DNA of 45,765 bases from an uncultured Prevotellaceae bacterium. Its GTDB lineage: Bacteria; Bacteroidota; Bacteroidia; Bacteroidales; Bacteroidaceae. The stretch spans positions 1 to 45,765 of the forward strand of contig CADCPZ010000179.1 in the NCBI GenBank assembly GCA_902803475.1. The letters run 5' to 3'. Below, piece after piece: positions 1 through 7,747 of this stretch. Position numbers and translations under genes: made by a program. Within the stretch, counting starts at the first letter, position 1. Each line of letters starts with the position of its first letter. The notes under the pieces are model-generated. The model saw nothing but the letters and a program-made list of their open reading frames with translations, had not been told where the DNA came from and did not search any database.

Positions 1-1047
1 GAGTCGTTGGTCGAGATATTCGATGGTCTTGATTTTCAAATCGAGATCACCATCGTGACCAGCCTCGTCGCTTGCTTCGACATGTACAAAGACAAAATCG
101 TCGGTCTTCAATGCCTCAATAGCCGCCTGCGCCTTCCCTTCATAATTGGTATCGGCAAGTCCGGTGGCTCCTGGTACTTTGATAATGCGCAAGCCGGCAT
201 ATTTTCCGATACCCTGAATCAGATCAACGGCAGAGATGACTGCTCCGCTTTTCACCTGCGGGTATTGTTCCATCAGAGTCTGCATAGAGGGGCGATAGCC
301 ACCAGACCAGGGCCAGATGCTGTTGGCTTGTCGTTCTCCACGTTTCGCCTTCTCCTGATTATATGGGTGTTTTGCCAGCAGTTCCTGTGATTTCAGAATC
401 AGCTCGTTAAGCAACTCAGCTGTTTCAGTAGGGGAGAGGCGTGCTTGGGTTTCAAGATCTTCTTGATTGTATGGACGTTCTATATTCTCTGGTGATACCA
501 ACAGCGGTTGCCAATCTTCGTTGGGATGGTCGTGTGGCGGATTGCAAATGATGTGTTTGTTGCCCCCTTTGATGACAAGCAGATGCCTGTATTGGATACC
601 GCAGATGAACTGAACGCGTCCTTCTCCATATTTCCTGACGATATCTGGGTCTTTGGCAAGATGTTCGTTCAGATAGTCGATAAGCACCCGTGCATCTTCC
701 GTTTGCAGGTTTCCACCATTATGGGTAATAATACGTCCGTTTTCCAACGTGATGATGTTGCATCGAATCGCGAAATCATCCTCCGTCATCTCGTAGCCGA
801 TGCTGGCAGCCTCCAGGGGACCTCGTCCCTCATATACTTTGTTCAGGTCGTAGCCGAGGATGGCTGTGTTGGCAACTTCCGAGCCTGGAGGGAATCCTTC
901 GGGAACAGTGATAAGCCGTCCGCATCGTCCTTCGCGAGCCAGTTTGTCCATTATGGGTTTGTTGGCATATTGCAAAGGGGTCTTCCCGTTTAATTGCTGA
1001 ATTGGCAGGTCGGCCATTCCGTCGCCAAGAATAATGATATGTTTCAT
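1..1047 (-). CDS. apgM: Cofactor-independent phosphoglycerate mutase-like protein (3' end cut by window)
   Basis: Read on the minus strand from the ATG at 1047, the frame stays open to base 1 (349 codons) with no stop, so the C-terminus is missing. It begins MKHIIILGDGMADLP, then PPGSEVANTAILGY near residues 53-66 (S56 is the likely phosphorylated serine), and ends with a metal-binding HVEASDEAGHDGD block near 322-334. These are marks of the archaeal-type 2,3-bisphosphoglycerate-independent mutase family (alkaline phosphatase fold). It starts 4 nt after the thrA stop, so the two are co-transcribed. In Bacteroidetes this gene sits in the threonine operon where thrB is expected and has been proposed as a functional analogue of homoserine kinase. 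Family assignment is firm; the role in threonine synthesis is inferred from context. Confidence 0.9.
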   Translation of the reverse strand, partial: MKHIIILGDGMADLPIQQLNGKTPLQYANKPIMDKLAREGRCGRLITVPEGFPPGSEVANTAILGYDLNKVYEGRGPLEAASIGYEMTEDDFAIRCNIITLENGRIITHNGGNLQTEDARVLIDYLNEHLAKDPDIVRKYGEGRVQFICGIQYRHLLVIKGGNKHIICNPPHDHPNEDWQPLLVSPENIERPYNQEDLETQARLSPTETAELLNELILKSQELLAKHPYNQEKAKRGERQANSIWPWSGGYRPSMQTLMEQYPQVKSGAVISAVDLIQGIGKYAGLRIIKVPGATGLADTNYEGKAQAAIEALKTDDFVFVHVEASDEAGHDGDLDLKIKTIEYLDQRL

Positions 1048-1051
1048 TGGG

Positions 1052-3520
1052 TTATATATTAGCAATACTCATAATATTCGCAAAGACGCCGGCTGCAGTA
1101 ACGCTGGCACCAGCCCCATAGCCTTGTATCTGCATGGGGTATTCTTTGTAACGCTCAGTGGTCAGCAAAACAATGTTGTTAGAGCCTTCAAGATTGTAGA
1201 ACGGATGGTTGCTGGCAACTTCCTGTAAGGAAACGCTGGTCTTAAAACCTGTTGCCGTTGTGCCGTCGTCGGCCTGTAGTCTTTCCATTTTCGCAACAAA
1301 ACGCCAACGCTTGCCTTCACTCTCAAGTATCTTACGGCGTGCTTCGAAGTCGGCATCGAGGGCAGGCAGTTTTTTCCAAAAGTCATCAACGCTGCCATCA
1401 AAATATGCGTCTGGAACAAAAAGATGCTTCTCTACGTCTTCCTGTTCCACTTTATAACCAGCTTCACGAGTAAGGATGACCAGTTTACGGATGACATCCG
1501 TTCCGCTGAGGTCGATGCGTGGATCGGGTTCGGAATAGCCTTGTTCCTTGGCGCGGCGTACTGTCTCGGAGAAGGGTACATCGGCCGCAATCTCGTTAAA
1601 GATAAAGTTGAGTGTTCCTGAGAGCACAGCTTCGATCTTGAAAATCTGGTCACCAGAGTTACGCAGGTCGTTGATGGTACCGATAATCGGCAGTCCTGCA
1701 CCTACATTCGTTTCGAAACGGAAGAATACGCCCTTGCGTAACGCTGTTTGTTTCAGCGCAAGATACTTATCGTATTTTGATGATGCAGCAATCTTGTTGG
1801 CTGCCACAACGGAAATATTGTGTTCGAGGAATGTCTGGTAGAGTGCTGCTACGTCTTTGGAAGCGGTACAATCGACGAATACCGAGTTGAAGATATTCAT
1901 ATTCAGCACGTCCTCGCGCAGTTTCTCAGGTGAGCTTGGTGCAGACGATTTCAGAGCTTCTCGGTAGTTTTCAAGGTTGATGCCATCACGGTCGAAGATT
2001 GCGTTTTTCGAACTGGCAATTCCGACGACATTCAGTTTCAAACCGTTGCGCCGTTTCAACTCTTCGTATTGTGCACGAATCTGTTCAATGAGTTTCCCGC
2101 CAACAGTACCCACACCGCAGATGAAGAGGTTTAGCACCTTGTATTCCGACAGGAAGAACGAATCGTGGAGCACATTCAGTGATTTGCGCAGGAATTTCGA
2201 ATCAACAACAAATGAAATATTTGTTTCTGACGATCCCTGTGCACAAGCAATGACGCTGATACCGCTACGCCCCAGCGTTCCGAATAGCTTACCGGCAATA
2301 CCTGGTGTATGTTTCATGTTTTCACCAACGATAGCGATGGTAGCCAAACCACTTTCTGCATGCATCGGGAACATTGCACCGGTACTGATTTCTTTGGCAA
2401 ATTCCTCATTGAGTACGCGGACAGCTTCTTCTGCATCCTCGTCACGCACACCGATTGAGGTGGAGTTTTCCGATGAAGCCTGTGCCACCATAAACACACT
2501 GATGCCGTTCATGGCGAGTGCAGTAAAGATGCGCTGGTTCACACCGATGACGCCCACCATTGCCAAACCTGTAACGGTAATCAGCGTTGTACCCTTGATG
2601 CTGGAAATACCCTTGATGGGTTTGCGGTCATCATTGATTTTCTCCTTGATGAGTGTTCCTGGATGTTCAGGATTGAAGGTGTTCTTGACCTTAATAGGTA
2701 TGTTCTTGATGCAGACGGGATAGATGGTTGGCGGATAGATGACCTTTGCACCGAAGTTACAGAGTTCCATCGCCTCCACATAGCTAAGTTCATTGATGGT
2801 ATAAGCCGTCTTGATGACTCGCGGGTCGGCAGTCATGAAGCCGTCCACATCCGTCCAGATTTCCAATACTTCTGCATCGAGGGCTGCCGCGATGATGCTG
2901 GCGGTATAGTCGCTGCCGCCTCGTCCCAGATTCGTTGTTTCCATAGAATCTCGGTCGCGGGCAATAAAGCCGGGGACGACACTGACACGCGGCATATCAG
3001 CAAACTCTTCTTTGACCAGTTTGTATGTGAGGTCTGCATCTAATGAATGCTTGCCGTTTTTTCGTTCCGTGCGTATAAAGTCGCGAGAGTTGATACGTTT
3101 GGCTCCGCGAATCAGCGTTGCGACAATATTTGATGAGAGACGTTCACCGTAAGAGACAATAGCGTCTTGTGTCTTCTTGCTCAGGTCGTGAATCAGGAAA
3201 ACACCAAAATAAATGGAACGCAGCTGTTCCAACAGTGCATCCACCTTATTAAATAAAATCTCTTGGTCGTGAGTGTCGGTGATGACGGCATCAATCATCT
3301 GATGGTGGCGTTCGATAATGGTCTCGAACTCGTTTTTCCATCGTTCATCACCTTTCTGTGCTAAGAAAGAAACTTCAATCAGTTTATCAGTAATACCACC
3401 TAAGGCGCTTACCACCACAATGACCGGTTGTTTCTTTGCTTCGTTCTCAACAATGCGCTTTACGCTTAAAATACTTTTCACGGAACCCACGGATGTTCCG
3501 CCGAATTTTAATACTTTCAT
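1052..3520 (-). CDS. thrA: Bifunctional aspartate kinase / homoserine dehydrogenase I
   Basis: 822 residues, full length for the fused enzyme that catalyses the first and third steps from aspartate to threonine and methionine. The aspartokinase starts MKVLKFGGTSVGS and runs to about residue 290. Two ACT-like regulatory segments follow at roughly 310-455 (QASSENSTSIGV and QGSSETNISFVV are the allosteric-site signatures). The homoserine dehydrogenase opens with the nucleotide-binding GVGTVGG at about 469-475 and contains the catalytic-domain stretch GAGLPIIGT. It is the first gene of a minus-strand operon, followed by the apgM-like gene after 4 nt. Threonine feedback is expected from the ACT domains but cannot be shown here. 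Confidence 0.97.
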   Translation of the reverse strand: MKVLKFGGTSVGSVKSILSVKRIVENEAKKQPVIVVVSALGGITDKLIEVSFLAQKGDERWKNEFETIIERHHQMIDAVITDTHDQEILFNKVDALLEQLRSIYFGVFLIHDLSKKTQDAIVSYGERLSSNIVATLIRGAKRINSRDFIRTERKNGKHSLDADLTYKLVKEEFADMPRVSVVPGFIARDRDSMETTNLGRGGSDYTASIIAAALDAEVLEIWTDVDGFMTADPRVIKTAYTINELSYVEAMELCNFGAKVIYPPTIYPVCIKNIPIKVKNTFNPEHPGTLIKEKINDDRKPIKGISSIKGTTLITVTGLAMVGVIGVNQRIFTALAMNGISVFMVAQASSENSTSIGVRDEDAEEAVRVLNEEFAKEISTGAMFPMHAESGLATIAIVGENMKHTPGIAGKLFGTLGRSGISVIACAQGSSETNISFVVDSKFLRKSLNVLHDSFFLSEYKVLNLFICGVGTVGGKLIEQIRAQYEELKRRNGLKLNVVGIASSKNAIFDRDGINLENYREALKSSAPSSPEKLREDVLNMNIFNSVFVDCTASKDVAALYQTFLEHNISVVAANKIAASSKYDKYLALKQTALRKGVFFRFETNVGAGLPIIGTINDLRNSGDQIFKIEAVLSGTLNFIFNEIAADVPFSETVRRAKEQGYSEPDPRIDLSGTDVIRKLVILTREAGYKVEQEDVEKHLFVPDAYFDGSVDDFWKKLPALDADFEARRKILESEGKRWRFVAKMERLQADDGTTATGFKTSVSLQEVASNHPFYNLEGSNNIVLLTTERYKEYPMQIQGYGAGASVTAAGVFANIMSIANI

Positions 3521-3580
3521 TTTCGTTTTGTTATGAGGATTCGGTTTGCGCCTTCTGTCCTCGGGTTAATATTAATGCTG

Positions 3581-3597
3581 CCCCGAAACAAACGGGG
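3581..3597 (-). other. Small hairpin in the thrA leader
   Basis: In the leader between the predicted promoter and thrA, CCCCG and CGGGG form a 5-bp stem around a 7-nt loop. No U-run follows, and I see no leader peptide rich in Thr or Ile codons, so a classical attenuator is not supported. The rest of the 3521-3789 intergenic region holds the two divergent promoters and the repeats listed separately. Confidence 0.35.
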
Positions 3598-3615
3598 AAT
3601 CACACAACTTGGTTG

Positions 3616-3623
3616 CAAAAGTA
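3616..3623 (-). promoter_or_regulatory. Predicted -7 box of the thrA operon
   Basis: On the minus strand this reads TACTTTTG, matching the Bacteroidetes sigma-ABfr -7 consensus TAnnTTTG. It lies about 95 nt upstream of the thrA ATG, leaving a long untranslated leader. No convincing TTTG -33 box is visible at the usual spacing. Confidence 0.55.
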
Positions 3624-3695
3624 CAAAGTTTCTGTGAAACAGCCACATTTTTTATGAAAAAACTACATTACTGTCATGAAATAGAACTTTTTTCG

Positions 3696-3703
3696 TACCT
3701 TTG
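3696..3703 (+). promoter_or_regulatory. Predicted -7 box for the FAD-dependent oxidoreductase gene
   Basis: TACCTTTG on the plus strand matches the Bacteroidetes -7 consensus. It faces away from the thrA promoter, so 3616-3703 is a divergent promoter region. The -33 element is not obvious. The transcript would contain the repeat arrays at 3725-3788 as its 5' leader. Confidence 0.55.
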
Positions 3704-3724
3704 TACCGCAAACGACCAGATTAC

Positions 3725-3752
3725 GAGGAGCAAGGAGCAAGGGGCGAGGTGC
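3725..3752 (+). repeat. Heptamer array GAGGAGC/AAGGAGC/AAGGGGC/GAGGTGC
   Basis: Four consecutive 7-bp units (3725-3731, 3732-3738, 3739-3745, 3746-3752) lie in the 5' leader of the oxidoreductase gene. The unit AAGGAGC is a circular permutation of GGAGCAA, the reverse complement of the TTGCTCC units in the DUF4230 lipoprotein gene at 24805-24853. The two arrays therefore belong to the same family in opposite orientation. Confidence 0.85.
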
Positions 3753-3766
3753 AATAAGTGACATTC

Positions 3767-3788
3767 CCAAACGACCAAACGACCAAAA
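3767..3788 (+). repeat. 8-bp repeat CCAAACGA directly before the start codon
   Basis: CCAAACGA occurs at 3767-3774 and 3775-3782, followed by CCAAAA and the ATG at 3790. A related fragment, AACGACCA, lies at 3711-3718. The same 8-mer occurs inside the following gene at 4510-4517. Confidence 0.85.
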
Positions 3789-3789
3789 T

Positions 3790-5385
3790 ATGATACAGGA
3801 ATATCAATTACGTGTTCTGCCAGAACAGGCAGCAAATGAACAGACGATACGCGAATTTGTGGCACGAGAGAAAGGTTTCGATGCACGAACCATTCAGCAT
3901 GTGCGAGTGTTGAAACGGTCGATAGATGCTCGGCAACGTACTATTTTCGTGAATTTAAAGGTTCGCGTATATATCAATGAAATGCCACAGGATGATTCGT
4001 ACATCCGGACGGAATATCCCGATGTCAGCAATGGTCAGCAAGTGATTGTCGTGGGGGCAGGACCTGGTGGTTTGTTCGCAGCGTTGAAACTCATCGAACT
4101 GGGATTGAAACCTGTTGTGTTAGAACGCGGAAAAGATGTTCGTGAACGGAAGAAAGATTTGGCCCGTATCGCCAAAGAGCAACGTGTTGATGCTGAGAGT
4201 AACTATTGTTTCGGTGAAGGAGGTGCAGGAGCCTATTCTGACGGCAAACTCTATACGCGAAGCAAGAAACGTGGCAGCGTAGAGAGAATTCTGAATGTCT
4301 TCTGTCAACATGGGGCCTCTACCAATATCCTTGCTGATGCTCATCCGCATATCGGTACCGACAAATTGCCGCGCGTCATTGAAAATATGCGCAACACCAT
4401 TCTGCGTTCTGGCGGAGAGGTGCATTTCCAAACAAAGATGACGCGCTTGATTTTACAAGGGAGCAAGGGTACGAATGAACGCGTGATTGGTGTCGAGGCA
4501 GTATATTCCCCAAACGACCCAACGACTAATTCCCTAATTTCCCAATATCTTGGACCAGTTATCCTTGCCACAGGACATAGTGCACGTGATGTGTATCGCT
4601 ATCTGGCAGAAGCCAAAATTGAAATAGAGCCGAAAGGTATTGCCGTAGGCGTGCGTTTGGAACATCCAGCAATGCTCATCGACCGTATCCAGTATCATCG
4701 CAAAGACGGGCGCGGCAAGTATCTGCCGGCAGCAGAATATTCGTTTGTGACACAAGCAGACGGACGAGGTGTCTATTCTTTTTGTATGTGTCCAGGCGGC
4801 TTTGTGATTCCTGCCGCCACCGACAAAGAACAGATTGTGGTCAACGGAATGTCGCCGTCGAATCGTGGTACCCAATGGAGCAACAGCGGAATGGTTGTTG
4901 AAGTGCGACCAGAGGATATTGCCCAGGAGGGGGCTCTCAGCATGATGCATTTCCAGGAAGAACTGGAACGGATGACGTGGCAACAGGGAAATATGAAACA
5001 AACGGCCCCTGCTCAGCGAATGGCTGATTTCGTCAACAACCGTCTGTCGTATGATTTGCCGAAGAGTAGTTATGCGCCAGGCACCATTTCAAGTCCCTTG
5101 CATTTCTGGCTGCCACCAATGATTGCAAAGCGTTTGCAGGAAGGCTTCAAGACATTTGGCAGACAGGCTCACGGCTTCCTGACCAACGAGGCGGTGATGA
5201 TAGCCGTTGAGACAAGGACGAGTGCTCCTGTCCGTATTGTCCGCGATGCAGAGACCTTGCAGCACATCCGTATTGACGGTTTGTTCCCTTGCGGCGAAGG
5301 TGCCGGCTATGCTGGCGGCATCGTCTCAGCAGGTGTCGATGGTGAGCGTTGTGCTGAAGCGTGCAAAGCCTATTTGACTTTATAA
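3790..5385 (+). CDS. NAD(P)/FAD-dependent oxidoreductase (COG2509-type)
   Basis: 531 residues. An N-terminal ~80-residue domain precedes the FAD-binding Rossmann motif VIVVGAGPGGLFAAL, with GxGxxG at G89-G94 and the acidic LERG end of the beta-alpha-beta unit. Further flavoprotein signatures are CFGEGGAGAYSDGKL, the VILATGHSARD strand, and the C-terminal GLFPCGEGAGYAGGIVSAGVDG that closes the FAD site. This fits the uncharacterised FAD-dependent dehydrogenase family found in many anaerobes; substrate unknown. Residues about 241-253 (PNDPTTNSLISQY) are encoded by an 8-bp tandem repeat also found upstream of the gene and look like an insertion. Its stop overlaps the end of the convergent metallopeptidase gene by 6 bp. 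Confidence 0.85.
   Translation: MIQEYQLRVLPEQAANEQTIREFVAREKGFDARTIQHVRVLKRSIDARQRTIFVNLKVRVYINEMPQDDSYIRTEYPDVSNGQQVIVVGAGPGGLFAALKLIELGLKPVVLERGKDVRERKKDLARIAKEQRVDAESNYCFGEGGAGAYSDGKLYTRSKKRGSVERILNVFCQHGASTNILADAHPHIGTDKLPRVIENMRNTILRSGGEVHFQTKMTRLILQGSKGTNERVIGVEAVYSPNDPTTNSLISQYLGPVILATGHSARDVYRYLAEAKIEIEPKGIAVGVRLEHPAMLIDRIQYHRKDGRGKYLPAAEYSFVTQADGRGVYSFCMCPGGFVIPAATDKEQIVVNGMSPSNRGTQWSNSGMVVEVRPEDIAQEGALSMMHFQEELERMTWQQGNMKQTAPAQRMADFVNNRLSYDLPKSSYAPGTISSPLHFWLPPMIAKRLQEGFKTFGRQAHGFLTNEAVMIAVETRTSAPVRIVRDAETLQHIRIDGLFPCGEGAGYAGGIVSAGVDGERCAEACKAYLTL
4510..4549 (+). repeat. 8-bp tandem array inside the oxidoreductase coding sequence
   Basis: Five 8-bp units: CCAAACGA (4510), CCCAACGA (4518), CTAATTCC (4526), CTAATTTC (4534) and CCAATATC (4542). 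The first is identical to the units just before this gene's start codon. The array is translated in frame as roughly residues 241-254, a polar segment rich in N, P, T and S that looks unlike the surrounding fold. Confidence 0.8.
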
Positions 5386-6252
5386 CTGGCTTTCTGGAAT
5401 GCCGAAGGTGGTTGTTTTCATGTTGCCTGTGTCGTAGCCGCGCTTCAACCACCGCATACGTTGTTCGCTGGTTCCGTGGGTGAAGGATTCTGGTTGCACG
5501 TAGCCCTGTGCCTGTTTTTGCAGGTAGTTGTCACCAATCTGATGAGCGCAGTTGATAGCTTCTTCCAAATCACCATCCTCCAACGAGCCAAATGCATCGT
5601 TTTCATAGTGTGCCCAAACACCGGCATAGTAGTCGGCAAGCAATTCTAATCGCACACTGGTTTTGTTGGCTTCCGTTTTGCTTTGTCGTTGCATCTGGGC
5701 ATGTGCCTGTCCGAGCGACCCTAATAGGTTTTCTACATGATGTCCTACTTCATGGGCGATGACATAAGCACGGGCAAAATCGCCTTCAGCGCCCAACTGG
5801 TTCTCCATCTGTTTGAAGAACGACAGGTCGATGTATAATTTCTGGTCGCCAGAGCAATAGAACGGTCCAACGGCTGATGAAGCACTTCCGCAGGCACTCT
5901 GTACACTATTCGTAAACAGCACGAGCGTGGGCGGTGTATAGGTGCGCCCCATATCTTTGAATACATCTGCCCAGATGTCTTCTGTAGATGCAAGTACCTG
6001 GCGGCAGAATTTGGCTTGTTTCTGTTCTTCCTCTGTAAAGTTTTGTTCTACGCTTTCAGGCGTGGCTTCCTGCACTTGCGCCATTTGCTGTCCCACGTTA
6101 TTGATGACATCGCCGATGTTTCCACCACTTAACAGGGTGATAATGCCAACCAATATCAAAGCTCCGATACCTCCGATGCCTGCTTTCGCACCACCGCTCA
6201 TACCGCGTCTGTCTTCAAAATTATCACTTTCTCTTCTTCCGTCGAGTTTCAT
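5380..6252 (-). CDS. Neutral zinc metallopeptidase (YpfJ/Zn_peptidase family), membrane anchored
   Basis: 290 residues from the ATG at 6252. The protein starts MKLDGRRESDNFEDRRG, the conserved N-terminus of this family. A 30-residue upstream extension of the frame would cross the promoter at 6286-6317 and is rejected. One hydrophobic segment at about 25-41 anchors it. The zinc motif HEVGHH is at residues 167-172, preceded by the family stretch FYCSGDQKLYIDLSFF. The C-terminus includes FTHGTSEQRMRWLKRGYDTG, typical of PF04228. Physiological substrate unknown. The gene is monocistronic in appearance and converges on the oxidoreductase gene with a 6-bp overlap. Confidence 0.92.
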   Translation of the reverse strand: MKLDGRRESDNFEDRRGMSGGAKAGIGGIGALILVGIITLLSGGNIGDVINNVGQQMAQVQEATPESVEQNFTEEEQKQAKFCRQVLASTEDIWADVFKDMGRTYTPPTLVLFTNSVQSACGSASSAVGPFYCSGDQKLYIDLSFFKQMENQLGAEGDFARAYVIAHEVGHHVENLLGSLGQAHAQMQRQSKTEANKTSVRLELLADYYAGVWAHYENDAFGSLEDGDLEEAINCAHQIGDNYLQKQAQGYVQPESFTHGTSEQRMRWLKRGYDTGNMKTTTFGIPESQL

Positions 6253-6285
6253 AGTTGTATAGGTATTAATTATGAATGATGAATG

Positions 6286-6317
6286 CAAAGGTAAATTGTT
6301 TTTTTGAATCGACCAAA
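6286..6317 (-). promoter_or_regulatory. Promoter of the zinc metallopeptidase gene
   Basis: On the minus strand TTTG (6317-6314) is separated by exactly 20 nt from TACCTTTG (6293-6286), the Bacteroidetes -33/-7 pair. Transcription would begin near 6280, upstream of the ATG at 6252, which also decides the start codon. Confidence 0.75.
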
Positions 6318-6322
6318 TTATT

Positions 6323-6775
6323 TCAGAATAACTGCGTGACACTATACATCAGAATGAGGTAGCGAAGGAACTTTCCGATGGTGATACTGGAAATGGAGAT
6401 AAGGACATTCGCACGAGTGAATCCCAAGACAATGGTGATGGCACTACCCAATACCGGCAAGAAGGCGAAGAACCCCATCCAAGCACCACGACCCGCCATA
6501 AAGCGTTCTGCTTTTGCCATACTTTCACGGCTGACGTGTAGGTATTTTTCAATCCATTCCAGTTTTCCCATACGTCCTAAACCGTAGTTGAGCATTCCTC
6601 CTGCAACATTGCCGACGGTACCATAGATGACCAGTTGCCAAGCATCGAGTCCTGCCGCATTGAGAGCCACCATCACTACTTCGCTACTGAAGGGGAAAAA
6701 AGAACCAGCGAGGAAAGCAGCTACGAGCATACCCCAATAGCCCCAATCGATAAGAAGTTCTATGAAAGCATCCAT
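6323..6775 (-). CDS. YqaA-like small membrane protein (DedA/VTT superfamily)
   Basis: 150 residues, starting MDAFIELLIDWGYWGMLVAAFLAGSFFPFSSEVV and continuing with GTVGNVAGGMLNYGLGRMG and GFFAFLPVLGSAITIVLGF. This pattern of short re-entrant hydrophobic segments with a P-x-x-S-E-V motif and conserved glycine-rich turns is that of YqaA, a small relative of the DedA/VTT proteins linked to lipid translocation. About four membrane-spanning or re-entrant segments. Its start overlaps the end of the upstream membrane-protein gene by 16 nt, so they are translationally coupled. Transport role is inferred from the superfamily only. Confidence 0.8.
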   Translation of the reverse strand: MDAFIELLIDWGYWGMLVAAFLAGSFFPFSSEVVMVALNAAGLDAWQLVIYGTVGNVAGGMLNYGLGRMGKLEWIEKYLHVSRESMAKAERFMAGRGAWMGFFAFLPVLGSAITIVLGFTRANVLISISSITIGKFLRYLILMYSVTQLF

Positions 6776-7698
6776 AGGTTATAGATTGTGGTGGCAAAGA
6801 GTGATAACATGAGTAACTGGCTGACGATATTGGTCCATATCGTATGGGTAAGGGCAATGAAGTGGGCGATAAGTGGTGATGTGTTGACGATGATGATACC
6901 CATAAGAAGATGGATATGTTGAGGTTGTAAAATCAGAAACGCCCATGAAAGCAGGTCGATGATAATAAATGATTCATAAAGCATCTGCGTACGAATACGG
7001 TCGGTCTGACGGTTGCGCAGATAGTGAACAATACCAATGAACGATACGACAGCCAAATAGGATACGGTAATCAGTTGGGAGTGTGTCCACGACGAGATGT
7101 CGGCAAGTTCCCCAAATTGTTCTAATGGGGTGAAGTGATTCAGGAAAGTATGAAGGTCTTTGAAATAAATGCAATACGCAACATAGAACCAGTAGGGTGT
7201 GATGAGTGCGAGCAGAGAGGCCACAAACACGCGAAAGCTCATACTCTGCAGCTTCGCCGTTACAATATACCATAGAACAGGAACAAAGTAGAGTGCTTGT
7301 ACCCAGAAAAAGCTGGCAACGCTTACTGCCAAAAATGCAAAATAAAGCCGTCCTTGCGCCATTCGGTTCTGGTAGGTCTGATATGCCTCGAAGTAGAATA
7401 GGGCAGAGCAGAGGATAATGAGAAAGGTATGCAAATTGCCAAAATTAAATACCATCATCGTGACCAACAGCAAAAAGGCTGTAGAAACCATGCGACTGTA
7501 GATACGAATGAGGGCATTGGTGTTGTTGAGTTCTACCATGAAATAGGTTGCAATGATGGTGCATACGAAAGGCAGCCACATCTCTTGATGAGTGACCAAG
7601 CCTGCAAGGAACCAGACGAGAGCTGCCCATAAGGCTCCCCATAACAACAACCAGCGATTTTCCGCTATCTTATTCTGTAACTTCAATCTTGTTTGCAT
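6760..7698 (-). CDS. Polytopic membrane protein of unknown function
   Basis: 312 residues, very hydrophobic, with roughly eight to nine predicted membrane helices (for example LLLWGALWAALVWFLAGL, WLPFVCTIIATYFMV, FLLLVTMMVFNF, IIIDLLSWAFLIL, LLMLSLFATTIYNLWML). I do not recognise a named family; similar proteins of this length occur in Bacteroidetes as uncharacterised integral membrane proteins. It lies between purD and the yqaA-like gene on the minus strand and overlaps the latter by 16 nt, suggesting a two-gene unit. No charged catalytic motif is apparent. Confidence 0.75.
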   Translation of the reverse strand: MQTRLKLQNKIAENRWLLLWGALWAALVWFLAGLVTHQEMWLPFVCTIIATYFMVELNNTNALIRIYSRMVSTAFLLLVTMMVFNFGNLHTFLIILCSALFYFEAYQTYQNRMAQGRLYFAFLAVSVASFFWVQALYFVPVLWYIVTAKLQSMSFRVFVASLLALITPYWFYVAYCIYFKDLHTFLNHFTPLEQFGELADISSWTHSQLITVSYLAVVSFIGIVHYLRNRQTDRIRTQMLYESFIIIDLLSWAFLILQPQHIHLLMGIIIVNTSPLIAHFIALTHTIWTNIVSQLLMLSLFATTIYNLWMLS

Positions 7699-7747
7699 TT
7701 ATATTCTTTTCTTCATATTCTCTTCTAAAGGAGTTGAGAAGAAATAC

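Noticed and set aside
1977..2723. 248-codon open frame antisense to thrA
   Set aside because: Shadow of thrA; serine- and proline-rich with no fold signature.
3521..3620. Threonine/isoleucine attenuator leader peptide for thrA
   Set aside because: No ATG-initiated leader with Thr or Ile codon runs and no U-rich terminator stem; only a short GC hairpin.
6253..6342. Longer start for the zinc metallopeptidase
   Set aside because: The extension covers the TTTG-N20-TACCTTTG promoter, and the family N-terminus begins at 6252.
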